From positions 248,001 through 312,000 of the forward strand of contig WTXD01000026.1 of the NCBI GenBank assembly GCA_022496205.1: 64,000 bases of DNA, in the 5' to 3' direction. A program made the position numbers and the translations under genes. Shown here one piece after another: positions 10,871-23,023 of this stretch. Each line of letters begins with the position of its first letter. Within the stretch, counting starts at the first letter, position 1. The stretch is from Gloeopeniophorella convolvens (lineage: Eukaryota > Basidiomycota > Agaricomycetes > Russulales). The notes beneath the pieces are model-generated. The model was given only the letters and a program-made list of their open reading frames with translations, was not told the DNA's origin and searched no databases.

Positions 10871-13870
10871 CTACACCCCCTCCCCCTCTTCCTCCCCCAT
10901 CATCCGCGCCAGCGCATCGTTCCCCACATCCCGCGGCGCCTCGTACACCGCAAACCTGCCCCCGGCGCCCGCGGCCCACCCCGCGCCCCGCGCCGCGAAC
11001 ACCTCCGCGCGCCGGTCGAGCAGCACCCCGAGCTCCGCGTCGGGCAGCACGTCCGCGGGGTCCGCGTCCGCCGCGACCTCTGTGCGCTCGTCCGCGAGCG
11101 CGAGCAGCGCCGCGGCCATCTCGGCCACGGTCTGGTGCCGCGCGTCGGGCGCGGCGCTGATCGGGGCTTTGAATCTGCCTAGAGGGCGGGCGTCAGCGTC
11201 GGCGAGTGTGGGAGCGCAGGCCCTGCACGAGGGGGGCACGGCCCCCTGTGATGGCTCGCGAGGCACGCACCCTTGGCGATGACGAGCGCCTCGAGCGCGC
11301 GCTTGGCCGCGGCGCGCTGCATGATGGTGCTCTCGACCGTGTGGCGCGTGACGAGGCGGAAGACGAGCACGGGGCGCGTCTGCCCGATGCGGTGCGCGCG
11401 GTCCTGCGCCTGCAGGTCCATCTGCGGGTTCTGGCGTGCGGAACGAGCGTCAGCGAGCGCGGCGGGTGGGCGCGCGTCGCGGGCGGCACGGCGGGACGCA
11501 CCCAGTCCTGGTCGTAGAACACGACCGTGTCGGCGGCGGTCAGGTTGATGCCGAGCCCGCCCGCGCGCGTGCTGAGCAGGAACAGCCGCGGCGCGCGCGC
11601 GCCGCCTGCCTGGAAGCGCGCCATCTCGGCGCGGCGCGCGAGGGGCGGCGTGCTGCCGTCGATGCGGCACAGCGCGTAGTGCTTCGTGTGCGTCGCCCAG
11701 TCCTGCGTGCGCGTGCGTGCGTCAGCGCGCCGCGTAGGTCCCCTCCCACGTGCACACGCACCTCGAGAATGTCGAGCATGGAGGTGAACTGCGAGAAGAG
11801 CAGCACGCTGTGCCCGCGCGCAAAGAGCGCGTCGAGCAGGCGCTCGAGGAGCATCATCTTGCCGCTCGCGCGCACCACGTCGTCCGTGCTGCTCTCCGCC
11901 TCTGGGCCCGCGTCGAAGAGGAACGGGTGCGAGCACACCTTGCGCAGCTGCATCACCGTGTTCTGCAGGCGCATGTTGTTCACCTGTTTCACTGCGCGGG
12001 GGGTCAGTGTGAGTGTGAGTGTGGGTGGGGGAGGGGCGGCGTACGCTTGGCCTTGCGCGCGTGCTCTGCGCCGAGCGCTGCCGCCGCGGACTTCACCTGC
12101 GGCGCCAAGGCCGCGCGCACACGACGCGTCCGGACGCCCGTCCTGCCCGCCTGTTCGTCCTCCTCGATCTCCCTCCGCACGGCCTCCTCGCGCTCTCGCG
12201 CATCACGCGCTGCGTCCGTGCTGCCCGCGAGCAGCGCGCGCAGCCCGCCGCGCAGCACGGCGTCGTATGCCACGCGCTGTGGCGGCATGAGCGGCGCGTA
12301 GAGCACGTACTCCTTCTTGGGAGGGAGCGCGCGCGCGGCGTCCGCCTTGGTGCGGCGCAGGAGGAAGGGCCGTAGGATCGCGTGCAGCTGCGCGACGAGC
12401 GCGTGCGTGCGCGCGTCGGGAGCGGTGGACGCTGTGGGGATGTTGAAGCTGTGTGAGGGCGTTAGGGGGCGATACGGGGTGGGTGGGGAGGGGCGCGCAC
12501 GTGTCTTGGAAGGCGGCGACGTCGTCAAAGACGTCGGGGAGGATAAAATTGAGCAGCGCCCAGAGCTCCGCGAGGTTGTTCTGCGCGGCGCGGCGTCAGC
12601 GGGCAGGGGGAACGGTGGAGAGGAGGGGACGTGCGTGCAGCGGCGTGCCGGTGAGCAGCATGCGTCCCGCGCTCGGGTAGCGCTTGATCTCGCGCACGAG
12701 CACCGCATTGGCGTTCTTGAGGCGGTGGCCCTCGTCGACGATGACCTGGCCCCACTTGTAACGCGCGAGGTGAGCACGGTCCTTGACGACCATCTCGTAC
12801 GTCGTCAGCACGACGGGAAAGGTGGACTTTTGGCGCGTCGGGTTGGCGGGGTCGTCTGCGGGCTCCGGTGCGGGCTCTGGCTCGATGATCTGGATGTCCG
12901 AGTCGCTGTCAGAGGGGGTGGGCGAGGGCGCGCGCCGCTTGCCGCGCGTATTGCGCTTGGGCGCGGGCTTGGGCGCGTCGTCGGGGTGCCGCATGACGGT
13001 GCGGCGAAGCTCGGCGCGCTCCGCGGGCGAGCCATGATACATGCAGACCGCGATCTGCGGGGCGTGAGTACGAGCCACGGAGAGACTGGAAGGTGCGCAC
13101 GTCGGGCGCAAAGCGCGCAAACTCGTCCATCCAGTTGTGGAGGACGCTGAGCGGGCAGACGACGAGAAAGGGCGCCTCGACGCGCACGCGGAGGTACGCG
13201 ATGAACGCGATGGTTTGGATGGTCTGGTGCGGCGTGAGCGTCCGGTGCTACATTACGACGCGACGCGCACCTTGCCGAGGCCCATCTCGTCCGCTGGGCG
13301 GTGTCAGCGTGAGCGGCGGACAGAAGGCGAGGAGCGCACCGAGGATACCGCTGATGCCGTTCTCCCATAGGCTGACCATCCAGGCGACGCCCTCGAGCTG
13401 GTAGTCCTTGAGGACGCCGCCGGTGAGCAGCGCAGGCTGCACGAACGGCGTTGTGCCCTCGTCGGCGTCGTCGACCTTGGCGCGCTTCTGCGCATCACCG
13501 TCACCCTCGTCCTCGTCGCGCACGCGCTTGCGCCCGCCGCGCCGGCCGCGCATGGCGGGCTTGGGCGCAGGCTTGGCGGCGGGCTTGGACTTGGGTTTGT
13601 GGGTAGCGACGGCGTGACGGGCGCGGGAGCGCTCCATGTATTCGCGGAGGGCCCCGGTGTAGATGGAGCTCTTTTCGAGGAGGGCCTGCATCATTGCAAA
13701 GCGCGAGTCTTCCTCCTGCGGGGGTGTAAGTGAGCGGCAGCAGGGGTGGTCAGGGGGCGCACGGGGTCATCTGGCGGGGGCGGGCTGGACGGGGCGGTGC
13801 TGGGCGGCGGAGCGGGGGTCACCGTGGGGGCGGGGCTCGGGGACGCGGTGGACGCGACAGACGGGCGCAT
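10871..13870 (-). CDS. SNF2-family chromatin remodelling ATPase, LSH/HELLS/DDM1/Irc5 type
   Basis: About ten short introns split the gene. Reading in order: a Pro/Ser N-terminus (exon 1, 13870-13763), a Lys/Arg-rich segment, [19 protein letters not shown], then the P-loop [20 protein letters not shown], an acidic/Ser insert, [12 protein letters not shown], Walker B DEGHRLKN and LLTGTPLH. The helicase-C half follows: [57 protein letters not shown] and [15 protein letters not shown] rather than DEAH, and the order of motifs, match the LSH/DDM1/Irc5 branch, which slides nucleosomes and in animals and plants supports DNA methylation. The Walker A residues lie in a 23-bp micro-exon (13293-13271). 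The start chosen is the ATG at 13870; nothing upstream in frame is ATG. Stop is TAG at 10871. It is nuclear by family and divergent from the transcription factor at 14475. Confidence 0.9.
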
Positions 13871-14474
13871 GGCGGGCAACGACGTGGTGGTCGAAAACAA
13901 AAGAACGGTCGACGGCGTCGACGCGACGCGACGCGGAGGTGACGCTAGTCACGCGCCAGTGACGCGCGACGCATAGTGTGTCACATGTGACACATCACGG
14001 TGGCGGTGCCGCGGAGATGGCCGAGGGATGAGCGGCGGTGCCTGGCAGTGCATGCGGTACAAGGGATGGTTGAGCTTGACCGGGACAGAATTGGGCCCTG
14101 TTGGCCAAGAAGGGGGAGAGGCTCTGCAGGGCGCTGCAGGTTGGCGTAGAGGGCGGAGCTGACTGCGCGGTGAATGCGTGTGTGTATAGCGTAATAAAGT
14201 TAAGTCACGGGGGGGTGATATAACAGGATTTGTGTGAGCCCGGTGATTGTTGTCTCCGAGGGCGACGTCGAGGCCGACGACGTTCAGCACAGCGATTGGA
14301 GAATTTCCGCCGATCTGCGATCTGTGGCCTTTTTAGTGCCGAATATGAGTGCGATAGTCGACAGTCGGTTGCCTTCTCCCGCATATACCCACACACGCTG
14401 ACCGCTCCAGCGCAGACTCTGCCCAGTGGCGACATCCCCACGGCGACACCCACGACGACCAGCCAGCGACCACC
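13871..14474. promoter_or_regulatory. Divergent promoter region, SNF2 gene / Zn2Cys6 factor
   Basis: This is a 604-bp gap between the two opposing start codons. It is moderately GC rich, with an AT-richer core near 14170-14215 (GTGTGTATAGCGTAATAAAG) that could hold a TATA-like element for either gene. No defined operator was recognised. Confidence 0.4.
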
Positions 14475-14944
14475 ATGATCGGTGCAACCCCCGCCTTTTA
14501 CGACCCCGACCACGACGCCCAGCCCCAGGCACCCGATTACCAGCAGTGGGTCGAGGACGCCTACCAGCAGCCAGTCCCCTTTGCCTCCCTCTATCCTCCA
14601 GAGCGCATACATCCCGTGGGCCCACGGCACACGAACCACTACCAGTTTGTGCCCTCTCAACACTCCGCACCGCCTCCTCCCCAAGACACCACCGCGCAGT
14701 ACACCGGCTTTTTCTCCAGCGAGCAACAGCCCCGAGCCCAGTTTTCCAGCGAGCAACGACCCGAACCCCGCCGCGTCGCCCACGCCCCCCGCGCATCGCC
14801 CAGAGCAGCCGCCGCCAGCCAACCACATACGCCCCCGCCGCCGACGCCCCCGCCTCCGCTCCCACGGCCGACTTTGGACATCTCCCCGCTGACGACGGCG
14901 GCAACACCGGCTACTTCCTCGGCGAGCACACCTACCTCGGCGAT

Positions 14945-14980
<36 letters not shown>

Positions 14981-17900
14981 CAACAGCAAGGCTATGCCTC
15001 GCCCAGCGAACACCTCACCCCCGGCCTCGCATTTACCCCGCTCTCGGACGGCACCCTCCCCTCGGCCACCTCCATCTCGCCCCAGTGGGTCGACAACCAG
15101 CCTCTCCCCACCGCCAGCACCGGCGCCTTTCCGGCATTCCGCGCCACCCCCGAGCGCCCCGCCAAGGGTAAGCCCAAGCGCCCAGTCAAGCGCGCCCGTC
15201 TCGAGACCGACTCGGACGACGACGACGACCCTGCCGGCGCCCCACGGCCCAACAACCGTCTGTGAGTGCGTTCCTGCCTCTTCTGCGCGCACGCACTGAC
15301 CGTGCCCGTCCTCCCGATCCCCCTACCCATTTTTATTTGCTGCGCTCCATTCTCGCATGTCGCCTCCGGGCCCCTGCGATCCCCGGCACCGCCACCCGGG
15401 CCTCCCCCCAGCCCCGGCGCATGCACGTACTGCAAACGCCTCAAGGTGCGCATTGATGTACAGTGGCTGACGGGCGCTGACGGGCGCCGCGTGCCCAGAT
15501 GAAGTGCAGCTTTCCGCCGGGCGAGAACGTGTGCAAGCGCTGCCGCTCGGGCAAGCACGACTGCATCGTCGAGGGCCGAAAGCCCCGCAGCGCACCAAAG
15601 TGAGTCGCGGTCCCGTGGTTCCGGGGGTGCAATCGTTGCGGGTCCTCGCGCGTACGCTTTAAAGGCGCCACGCGAGCCCCATGCTCCGCTGCCTTTGCAC
15701 ATGGAGCACGTCTCGCCCCCGCCACCGGCGTCTGTTTCTAGTGATGACGACAACGCGTGCTCACTCCCGCCCGCGTTTAGCAAACGCGAGTACCTCCTCG
15801 CGCAGCTCCGACAGAAAGATGCGATCATCGAATCGCTGCTCAAGCAGGTGGGCACACCCGTCCGCCCGCGCCAAGCCCGCGCGCTCACCCCTACCCGCAC
15901 AGATGCACAACCCCTTCCTCGCGACGCCCCTCTCCATCGAGGCCTACCGCACCGCGACGCCCTCCGCGGACCGCCACCGCCAGGACGTGATCGCATGGCT
16001 CGACCGCCTGCAGTCCTCTGTGCGCGCGCCCGCGCGCGCCACGCCGACCTCCGCCACTACACCAACCGCGCCGTTCGCGTTCCGGGCGCACGGCGCGGGC
16101 GAGGAGAGCGACTCGGACGAGCCGCCCATGTCCGCGCACACGCTCGTCGAGCCGGACGCGCTCGAGCCCGCCTCTGCGGGCGCGGGCGTCGACTTTGCCG
16201 ACGACGCGGTGCCGCTGGGCCTGCTCGCGAACCTCGCGATCAGCACGTCCAAGGACGGCGCCGCGGCGGCGGCTGCGGCGGCGAACAAGCCGCACGAGGC
16301 GGGCGCGGAAGACGACGTGGGCGTGGCGAACCGGAAGTACTTCATGCCCGGCCCGTCGAGCGACCTGCGCCTGCGGCGCTCGCTGATCGACAAGACGAGC
16401 CCGCCGGACATCCTCGTGCACGGGCTCGTCACGCCCGAGGACGTCGAGAAGCTGTTTGAGATGTGCGTGCTGTGTTGCGGTGCTTCGTCCTGCGTGCGCG
16501 TGCTGATGGGTGGCGCAGATTCTACACGCGGATCAACGTGAGTGACGTGCTGTGGTGTTTGTGCGGGTTAGTGTTAATATTGACGTTGACGTTGACGTGC
16601 CGGTGCGGTGCAGCCGTTCATCTCGCTGCTCGAGCCCAAGCTGCACACGCCCGCGCAGACCTTCTCGCGCTGCCCGTTCCTCTTCACCGTCGGTGAGCCT
16701 CCCACACAACTCGCCCCGGCGCGGCACTCAACCCACGCACGCAGTCTGCGCGATCGCGTCGCGCTACTCGGACAAGCCCGAGGTCTACCCGATCGCGATG
16801 CACTTTGCCAAGAGCGCCGCGGCGCACGCGCTCGTCGACGGCTGGAAGTCCGTCGAGCTGTGCCAGGCATATATACTGATGAGCATCTATGCGGTGCCCG
16901 CGCGCCGGTGGGAGGAGGATCGGTCGTGGCTGTATACCGGGCTTGCGATCCGGTGCGTCGCGCGGGGTGGGGCCAGTGCTCCACGGACGGCGGCGCTGAC
17001 GTCCCGCGCGCAGGATCGCGACGGACCTGAACCTGCACCTCCTCCCGCCCAAGAAGCCCGCGACGGAGCAGGAGGAGCTCGAGCTGCTGAACCGCACGCG
17101 CATCTGGATCATCTGCTTCAACCTCGACAAGTCGACCGCGACGCAGTTCGGCAAGCCGTCGACGCTCAAGGAGGACTAGTGCGCACGCTCCTGTCCTTGT
17201 CTGTCTGTCTGTGCTGACGCACGGGCAGCATCATGCGCAACTCGCTCGAGTGGTACAAGTCGTCCCCGCACAACCACCCCGTGCGTCCCCTCCCGCACCC
17301 CTCATCGTCCGCGGCGCTGACTAGACCTATGGCAGTACGACGTGCACATCATCGCGTACTCTGCGCTCTTCCGCATCATCAACGCGTTCCACACCGCCGT
17401 CTTCTCGGACCCGAACACGCCCTCGGGGCTCAACCGCGCGATCGACTTTCGCGCCGTCACGCTCGAGCACGACGTGCTGCTCAGGAGGTGCCGCGAGGAG
17501 TGGGTGGAGCGCTTCGCGCGCGACTCGGATCACAATGGTGCGCCGCCCTGCGGTCTCTGCCCTCTGCGCGGACGCTGATGCGGTGAGGTAGACGCCGCGT
17601 CGGAGTTCCGCGTCAAGTTGCTGCCGTTGTACGTCCTCTCACATCTGTCTGGCGGTGGAGCAGGACTGATGTGTGTGGGTGTGCGTGGACAGCTACAGCA
17701 ACTACGCACGGCTCGTCATGTTCTCGTTTGGTTTCCAAAAGGCGTTCCAGCGCGGCTTTGAGGCCGACGACGAGGTCTTCTTCACCTCGGTGCGTCCACC
17801 GTCAGCGTTTGGTAGTGGTAGTGGTGGCTGATGGGTTGGGGTGCGGTGTAGAGCCTGGAGAGCGCCAAGAGCGTCGTGACGGTGCTCGTCGATTCGCTCG

Positions 17901-18824
17901 TGCCGACGGGCTATATCCGTTTCGCGCCGGACGGTGCGTGCCCTGCTCGCTGTGGACTGTTACCCAGCTGACGGCGCACAGGCTACTTTGTCTTTGCGGC
18001 GTTTGCGTCGGCGTTCATGCTCAAGGTGCGTCCCGCGCCGCGCGCCGCGCACCAGCACAGGTACGGTACTGACGGTCCCTTGGCAGCTCCTGCGCCCCGA
18101 GTGCGCGCGCTTCATCACGCCCGGCCTCGAGACCGAGATCCACAGCACGATCGAGCGCCTGATCAACACGCTCGGCGCGCCGCACATCGCGATCGACGAG
18201 CGGCACACGCCCAAGCTCTACTCGCGCTTCCTCGCGAGCCTGCTCGCCAAGCACAGGCGCGACGGCGCCGCGCGCGGGCGCATGCACACGCAGGGCCCGC
18301 CCGCGCAGCAGGCGTCCGCTTACCCCGCGCAGTCGCAGCCGCAGCCGCAGCAGCAACAGCAGGCGCCACCACCGCCGCCCGTCCCGCAGCAACAACAGCA
18401 GCAGCAGCAGCAACAGCAGCATGGCGGGCAGGCGCAGGGTGTGACGAGCAGCGAGCCGGTGTACCAGCTCGAGGCGCCCTCGTTCACGTTTGGCTCGGAC
18501 GTGGGCCCCACGGAGGCGATGGACTTTACGTTCGACACGATCAGCGCGCCGGGCAGCGAGGACTTGCTCGCGGCGATGAAGGTGATCCAGAGTCCCGCGT
18601 GGCTGCAGACGATGATGATGCCCGGGTGCGTGTCTCTCTCTCCCTCTCTCCCCGTGCGTATTACGTTGCTCATGCGACGCAGGTTCTCGTGGCCCGCGGA
18701 GCAGGACAGCGTGGCGTTTTTCGGCGGCGGCGAGCACGCGCTGCACGGGATGGGCGCGGGCCTGCCGAACGGCGGGTACCTCCAGTTCCAGCCGCAGGGC
18801 GAGGTGCCTGTGCACCTCGGCTGA
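14475..18824 (+). CDS. Zn2Cys6 fungal-specific transcription factor with polyQ tracts
   Basis: The N-terminus (from ATG 14475) is Pro/Gln-rich with a 15-Gln tract near 14947-14990 and an acidic patch. Exon 1 ends at the GTGAGT at 15262; the next exons join to give the zinc cluster CTYCKRLK / MKCSFPPGENVCKRC / RSGKHDC (15420-15600), a C-X2-C-X6-C ... C-X2-C-X6-C binuclear cluster split by a short intron. A coiled-coil-like linker (EYLLAQLRQKDAIIESLLKQ) and a fungal_trans-type middle homology region follow, including DVEKLFEM, FYTRI, VCAIASRYSDKPEVYPIA, WLYTGLAIRIATDLNLH and IICFNLDKSTATQFGKPS. A second polyQ/Pro region (near 18330-18420) and an acidic C-terminus end the protein. About a dozen introns. 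The reading frame changes in the proline-rich part of exon 1 (14650-14860); see findings. Expected to bind DNA in the nucleus; targets unknown. Confidence 0.85.
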
Positions 18825-19328
18825 GCGCGCGACACCAGATACCACGCAAGAAATACCACGTTCCGAACGCCCGAATCGCCCCCCCTGTGGGGTGTCACTG
18901 ACCGCCGCCCGCCGCTCTGTATCTGATCCTGCACCAATCGATGTACCGATATCACGCCGCCCCGCTGCTGCTGCTCCGTCTTCTGAATGTCTTTTTATGT
19001 GCTGCGCATGTCCGTCCGTATCTCCCGCACGCTCGTCTCGTCCCATCTGTTCGCTCGCTCGCTAGCTAGTATACCGCTTTCTTGGTTTCTTCTTCTCGTG
19101 CTGCTCCTGTCTGTAGTGGTCGCCCCAAACGCGCCTGGGCGTTGATGCGCCCGGGTGGTAGAATGCTCTTTCCTCTCCTGCTCCCGCTGTTATAGCGTCC
19201 CGGTGGCACACATAGTAGATAGTTGTAATTGTGCCGGTGCAATGTATATAAAATCTCGCGACGCTTGCTCTATCTTCACACACAACGCGGTGAACACGAC
19301 CCTACGACACGAAGGTATTTTGCGACTC
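18825..19328. other. Convergent 3' intergenic region
   Basis: This lies between the stop codons of the transcription factor (+) and GPI13 (-). It is T-rich in places (near 19070-19100), as expected of overlapping 3' UTRs. No gene is seen. Confidence 0.4.
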
Positions 19329-22300
19329 CTACTCTTCCCCGACCCCGCTTGGGAACATGCGCGTGATGCGCGCGACGACGCGCGCGACGCCGAGGTACAC
19401 CCCTGCGAGCACCGCCGCGTCCACGAGCACGAGCTCGAGCGCGCCGAGCATGTACCGCGGCGCGAACACCTTCCACACCATCAGATGCCGCCGCAGCACC
19501 GCCGCGCCGAGCGCGCTGCCCAGCAGCAGCGCGCCAAAGTACAGCATCACGCCCGCGCCCGCGCGCACCGCGCCGAGCGTCGCGCGCCGCGCCTGGCCCG
19601 GCGGCGCCGCGTCCGCCACCGCGAGCGGCGCGACGTTCCACAGCGCGAGTAGCGGCGCGGCGCCGGCGAGCAGCGCGGGCGCGCCGAGCGTGTTGAGCAC
19701 GACGAGCGCGGGCGAGAGCACGCGGGACACGCCGCGCGTGAGCACGAACGCGCTCTTCCACTGGACGCTCGCGACGACCGCCTCGTGCCCGCTCGCGAAG
19801 AACGCGAGCTGCGCCAGCAGCGCGAGCGGCACGATCTCGCCCAGCGCGACGCTGCCCGCCAGCGCGGTGCCCGGCGCGCCGGCGCCGCCCTGCGCCTGCT
19901 GCAGCTGCGCGAGCGCGGCGGCCGGGTCGGAGGCGAAGCCCGCGTGCAGCGCGCGGGCGTCCCGCGTGGCGTCGACGAGCTCGAGGTGCGCGACGAGCGC
20001 GCACGCGGCGAGGGCAAGGGCGAGCTGCGCGCTCGGCTGCGCGGCGAGCCACACGGGCACGAGCGCGAGCGTCCAGAGCACCGCGTACGGCGCGCCGAAC
20101 GCGTTGGCGAAGCCGAGCACGCGCACCTGCGTCTTGTGCGCGCCGGGCGCGCGCTCGGACGAGACGTGCAGCGCGACGGGCACGAGCGCCCACAGCACTG
20201 TGCCCGCGCCGGCGAGCACGACGCTCGTCCAGGCCAGCGCGGTGCGCGGCGTGCGCAGGTCCGGGAAGCGGCCGGTCGAGTCGAGCCATTCGAGGAGCCA
20301 GTGGGCGGAGCCGGCGGCGAGCGCGGGCGGGACGGCGTAGGGCAGGACGAGGGACGCGATGCCGTTGTCTGACTTGGAGATGGCGAGGACGCGTCGAATG
20401 CCGTACGGGACGAGCAGCGCGGCGGGGATGAGCAGCACGCGGACGAGGTGCGGCGGCTCGGCGGCGCCGGAGCCCGAGAAGAACGTCACGCTGCACCACG
20501 GGTGCTGCTCCTCGCGGCAGACGGTGCTGATTGCCATCAGGCGCACGCACACGGCGAAGAGCGCCGTAAAGGAGAGGATGCGCCGGCGGAGGCGGGCGGT
20601 CGGCGCCGAGAGTCCAGTGAGGACAGGCGAGGCGAGCGTCGACAGGAGGAAGAACGGCACCGCCCGGTCTTCCCAGAAGGTGTACGAGTTGGACAGAAAG
20701 GCGATGGAATGTAGGAGCAGGACGAGCGCGGACCATGATGGGCGCAGTTTCGGAAATGCAGAGACGAACACGCGCGTGCCGGAGCCGATGGACGCGCCAA
20801 AGAGGGCGAGCTGGAGCAGGGAGACGCCTTGGAACTGCTTGAGGCTTTGAAGAGGCATGTATGCGACCACCCCGAGCGCTGCGCCTGCGCCGCCAAACAC
20901 CGCGATTGATCGGCGAAGAGACGCTGTCCAGCTGTCCCATTGCTCGAGCGAGCGGCTACGCTCGAACACGCTCCACCCGACGGCCAGGCTCAGTGCGATG
21001 ACGCCCAGCCCTCCCACCATGAGTGCCGCGTTGAATTGCGCCCACAGCGAACGGCACGTATCCAGCGCCAGTCGCGCGAAATGTACCGCCGCGTCTGGCT
21101 TGTCCTTTGGCTTGCTGGCGCTAAAGTAGGCCCACGACGCCTCGAGAGCGGCCCACACTCCATCAAGCTCGCCGCCGGAAGCACTGTTCCGATACGCCTC
21201 GAGGTACGTGTGGATCTGACGTGCGTTGATGTCGAGAACCTTGGCGTAATCGCTGCCCGTGCGGTCGCGCCAGAAAAGCTCCGGAATGACAGTTCCGAGG
21301 TTGTTGAACGGTATCGGGAGTCCGAGGAGGAGCGAAAGCGTCGGCACGAGGTCGATCTGCTGCACCGAGCGGTGCGGCGCTGGCGCGTCGGGAAAGGTCT
21401 TGTGGGGAAGGTCCGTAGTGGGCACGTTTTTTGCTGATAGGGTGGGCCCCTTGGAATAGATCCAAAGGCCGGCCGATACTTCCAAGTCACCATCGCCTCC
21501 ATGATCGCCCTTGCGGTCCATGCCATGATCACCAAGAACAACTAGAAGCGTGTCCTTGTCGAGAGCGTCTACTACGCGCGTGAGAACGTCATTCATTTGC
21601 TGCTGCTTGGCCAGCATCGTTGGGTGATCAGGGCCGACACGGTGGCCCACATGGTCGACGCCGAGGAAGTGTCCGATCAGAAAATCCCATGACTTCGCGT
21701 GAGGAGAGTCCGTCAGAAGGGGGAAGAGGTTCGAGATGACACCATTGTCAACTGTATGAAGGTCCTCCACGTTGAATGAATCAAAGTCGTGCGACATTTC
21801 CGGATGAAAGGCGGTCGGAAACACCGTCAGCCACGTGTCGTCACCCATGAACGCTATCTGGACCCCATAAGAGCCCGGCAATGCGGAGGGTTCGGAATAC
21901 TTACTGTCTTGTTGGCTTGCTGCAGCTGTTGGACGATCGAGTCCTCCGCAATAGACGCGCCGCCAAAATTGTGGCCAATGTCCACAAACGTCGGAAGAGA
22001 TCCAGTGACAAGTCCCTTGATACGTTGCAACGTAGCAGTCGGCGGGTCTGCGTACGAATTGAAGAGGAACGAATTGCGCGGGTACTTGGCCGTGAGCTCT
22101 CGGGGGAGGGTCAGGACATTATGATGGTAGGGGGAGTGGGGCTCCGGTGGGTTGGGAGAAAGGAAATCAAAGCGAAGGGAGTCGATGATGAGAAGGACAG
22201 CGCGTTTGTGTGTGGCCGGGAGTGTGCAAGGAGAAGACGGATCGGTGCACGAGGCGACGGTAGACAGGGACAGCCTGCTAAGCAAGAAGCCGCGCGTGAA

Positions 22301-22366
22301 GAGATAGATGCCTGCCAGGTGAAGCAAAGCGAGGTAGAGAAGAACCCATGATGTTCTGAACACCAT
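19329..22366 (-). CDS. GPI13: GPI ethanolamine phosphate transferase 3 (PIG-O type)
   Basis: Two exons: 22366-21905 and 21857-19329, with a 47-bp intron (GTAAGT..CAG) in phase 0. The product is about 996 residues, the usual length. It adds phosphoethanolamine to the third mannose of the GPI anchor precursor on the lumenal side of the ER. Visible signatures of the alkaline-phosphatase superfamily lumenal domain are an N-terminal signal-anchor (residues about 6-27), LLIIDSLRFDF (metal-binding Asp near 62), TATLQRIKGLVTG (nucleophilic Thr near 112), GVDHVGHRVGPDH (about 221-231) and LGDHGMDRKGDHGG (about 262-275). The C-terminal half is a series of hydrophobic segments (many TM helices). The chosen ATG (22366) gives MVFRTSW; the frame continues upstream only with a TTG. 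Confidence 0.93.
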
Positions 22367-23023
22367 CTTGTAGAGCCCGTAAGGTTGTTTCGTCGACCCC
22401 AACCCCTAGCTGTAGCGAAGCTTGTGAGCAGGGACGTGACGCAGCGCGAGGCTGACGCACCGAAGTCTCCTTCTCTATGCTTGCAACCGCTCAATGTATT
22501 CTTCGGATGTATCTCCGCGTTCTAATGTTGCCTGCCCGGGATCATGGACACCAGTTGTCGTGGTGAGAGGTCAGTGCAGAGTGCGAAGCCCATTGCGCGC
22601 CTCGGAGCGAGACGCGGTCAACGGACGGCTCCCGGTCCGAGACACCGACCCGGATTCTGATTGGCTCCCGTTATCCCCGTTGCCCCCAGTGTCCGACGCC
22701 GCAGCCGCAGAACCGAGAACACCAACTTGTTACTTACCCTCGGATTTACACTCGAGGCCATTGTTGACTGTGAACAAGCGACTACTCAGGTTGAGCATGG
22801 GTAGCATGACCGCCTCTCGGCGCTCGGAGAACATCGCTTCGAGCGCAACGTGGTCCGGACATGCCCGTTCATATATCAGCACTGCCAGCAAATGCCTTTC
22901 CTCGTGTCACTCCTAGCGCATATCATCAGCTATCCTACTCACGCGATCTCAGACCGTGCGCCATCTCCTCCGAGACACATAGATCTGGGAACAGCGTGGT
23001 ACGAATTGTTGGGGTCGACAACA
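22367..23023. promoter_or_regulatory. Divergent intergenic region, GPI13 / F-box A1
   Basis: Holds the promoters of the two oppositely oriented genes. Several short frames exist but none is convincing. The last ~100 bases resemble the leader of the A2 and A3 F-box copies (a cacGCGATCTCA-type stretch before the start). Confidence 0.4.

Noticed and set aside
14426..15265. Alternative upstream start for the Zn2Cys6 factor
   Set aside because: The frame's first 110 codons have out-of-frame composition; the ATG at 14475 gives a far better peptide, with a later frame change.
19276..20940. 554-codon frame on the minus strand in another phase
   Set aside because: Out-of-frame shadow of GPI13, with Arg/Ala-rich nonsense composition.
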